A stretch of DNA of 16,068 nt. Origin: Promethearchaeota archaeon. Lineage in GTDB: Archaea > Asgardarchaeota > Lokiarchaeia > Sigynarchaeales > SOKP01. The notes beneath the pieces were generated by a model, which worked only from the letters and a program-made list of their open reading frames with translations, did no database searches and was not told the origin of the DNA. The stretch's first letter is position 1; each line of letters starts with the position of its first letter. The stretch spans positions 1-16,068 of the forward strand of contig SDNN01000049.1 in NCBI GenBank assembly GCA_004524425.1, read 5' to 3'. Below, piece by piece: positions 15,455 through 16,068 of this stretch. The translations under genes were made by a program, and so were the position numbers.

Positions 15455-15467
15455 TTTTGTAACAAAA
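15455..15467. promoter_or_regulatory. Inverted repeat TTTTGT-A-ACAAAA upstream of M50-like gene
   Basis: Perfect 6-bp arms around one base lie 36-48 bases upstream of the TTG start at 15419. A TATA-like CTCTATAAAAA on the minus strand lies just beyond (about 15473-15483). This places the repeat between promoter and start, where an operator could act. The A/T bias lowers its weight. Confidence 0.28.
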
Positions 15468-15657
15468 ACCCGTTTTTATAGAGGAGTATATTATAACGAT
15501 ATTATTGCTAAATAAATAATGAGTTAGAAAGCATTTCTGAGAAAAACTAGGTCTTAAATATGTTGATTTAACCTTATAGGTAATTAGATTTTGATTTGAA
15601 TAAAACGAATCAAATGAATAATAAATGAAAAAAAGATTGTAGAAAAAAATTTAAAAT

Positions 15658-16068
15658 TTAGTTAATTTTTCCTTTTATAAATCGTCCTGTTGCTTCCAGG
15701 AAGTCTTTAGCAGGTATTTTATCATATTTTTTGACCATAGTAAGAGCACCATTCGGACAATTGAAAGCACAGACGCCGCATCCTATGCATTTATTAAAGT
15801 CTATAACAATTCGTTTATCTTCAGACTCCTCATCAAGCAATTCAATGGCGAGCATTGGACATAGCTCCACGCATCTTTTACAAAACACGCAATTTTCTTT
15901 TTCATATTCTGGAATGAAATTAGAGCTTGCCACAAAGTTCGGGTGATCAAACTTCAGAATGCCCTTGAGCATGACACAACAATCACGATCGCAGTTGCAC
16001 ATGAACATCGATTTTTCGGTGATGTTTTGAGTGGTGTGTACTAATCCCGCCTTAGCTGCACCTTCAAG
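15658..16068 (-). CDS. Two-[4Fe-4S] ferredoxin-domain protein (5' end outside window)
   Basis: An internal Met at 16008 gives 116 residues, but the frame stays open with no stop to the right edge (136 residues visible). The upstream residues (KAGLVHTTQNITEKSMFMCN) match a longer family in which GLVH...N precedes a Cys-rich CNC...CC-x-x-L motif. The true start is therefore outside. In the visible part, CNCDRDCCVML begins at about 24. Two ferredoxin clusters follow: CVFCKRCVELCP and CIGCGVCAFNCP, each CxxCxxCxxxCP. Their spacing indicates a 2x[4Fe-4S] electron carrier; the extra N-terminal Cys may bind another cofactor. SNFIPEYEKENC is also typical of this family of archaeal and bacterial iron-sulfur proteins. 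Partner and pathway cannot be told from the visible part. Confidence 0.88.
   Translation of the reverse strand, partial: LEGAAKAGLVHTTQNITEKSMFMCNCDRDCCVMLKGILKFDHPNFVASSNFIPEYEKENCVFCKRCVELCPMLAIELLDEESEDKRIVIDFNKCIGCGVCAFNCPNGALTMVKKYDKIPAKDFLEATGRFIKGKIN

Noticed and set aside
1..16068. tRNA, rRNA, transposase, integrase or attachment sites
   Set aside because: No cloverleaf with a TTCGA-type arm, no rRNA-like G+C-rich block, and no mobile-element protein motifs were seen in either strand.

Overview
The window is AT-rich, about 16 kb, and dense with short archaeal-style genes. Several things point to an archaeon: an archaeal-type THEP1 NTPase, A/T-rich promoters lying close to start codons, T-tract terminators without stem-loops, and ribosome-binding sites of the GGTGAT kind. 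A low-GC, Lys/Asn-rich proteome, large NosD/Ig-like surface proteins and one protein that looks Bro1-like suggest the Asgard group, probably Lokiarchaeia-like. That placement is inference from style and gene content; no rRNA or other marker gene is present.

Layout. 1-2116 (-) is the 5' part of a large secreted beta-helix (NosD-like) protein that changes to GC-rich Ig-like repeats and runs off the left edge. 2504-3916 (-) encodes a membrane-anchored, Cys-rich protein with two copies of a ~143-residue extracellular unit. 4214-4729 (-) is a small DUF2299-like protein. It is divergent from 4918-6654 (+), a helix-hairpin-helix protein whose helical body resembles a Bro1 domain. 6801-7346 (+) is a two-helix membrane protein with a winged-helix-like tail, convergent with THEP1 (7381-7911, -). 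Upstream of THEP1 on the same strand lies a tightly coupled pair: a wHTH/ribbon-helix-helix DNA-binding protein and a small helical partner (8050-8988).

The centre (9484-13908) is a complete Hsp70 system. dnaK and dnaJ lie on the minus strand. grpE is on the plus strand, divergent from dnaK across a 280-bp promoter region. Together they make the Hsp70 ATPase, its J-domain activator and its nucleotide-exchange factor. Downstream of grpE are a small zinc-ribbon protein and an unknown 150-residue protein on the plus strand. Then come a small M50-like membrane metallopeptidase and the 3' part of a two-cluster ferredoxin protein, both on the minus strand. The ferredoxin gene is cut by the right edge.

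I saw no tRNA, rRNA, CRISPR array, insertion sequence or integrase. The most unusual items are the HhH/Bro1-like fusion, the mosaic surface protein with an abrupt composition change, and an inverted repeat centred on a TATA box between the DUF2299-like and HhH genes.
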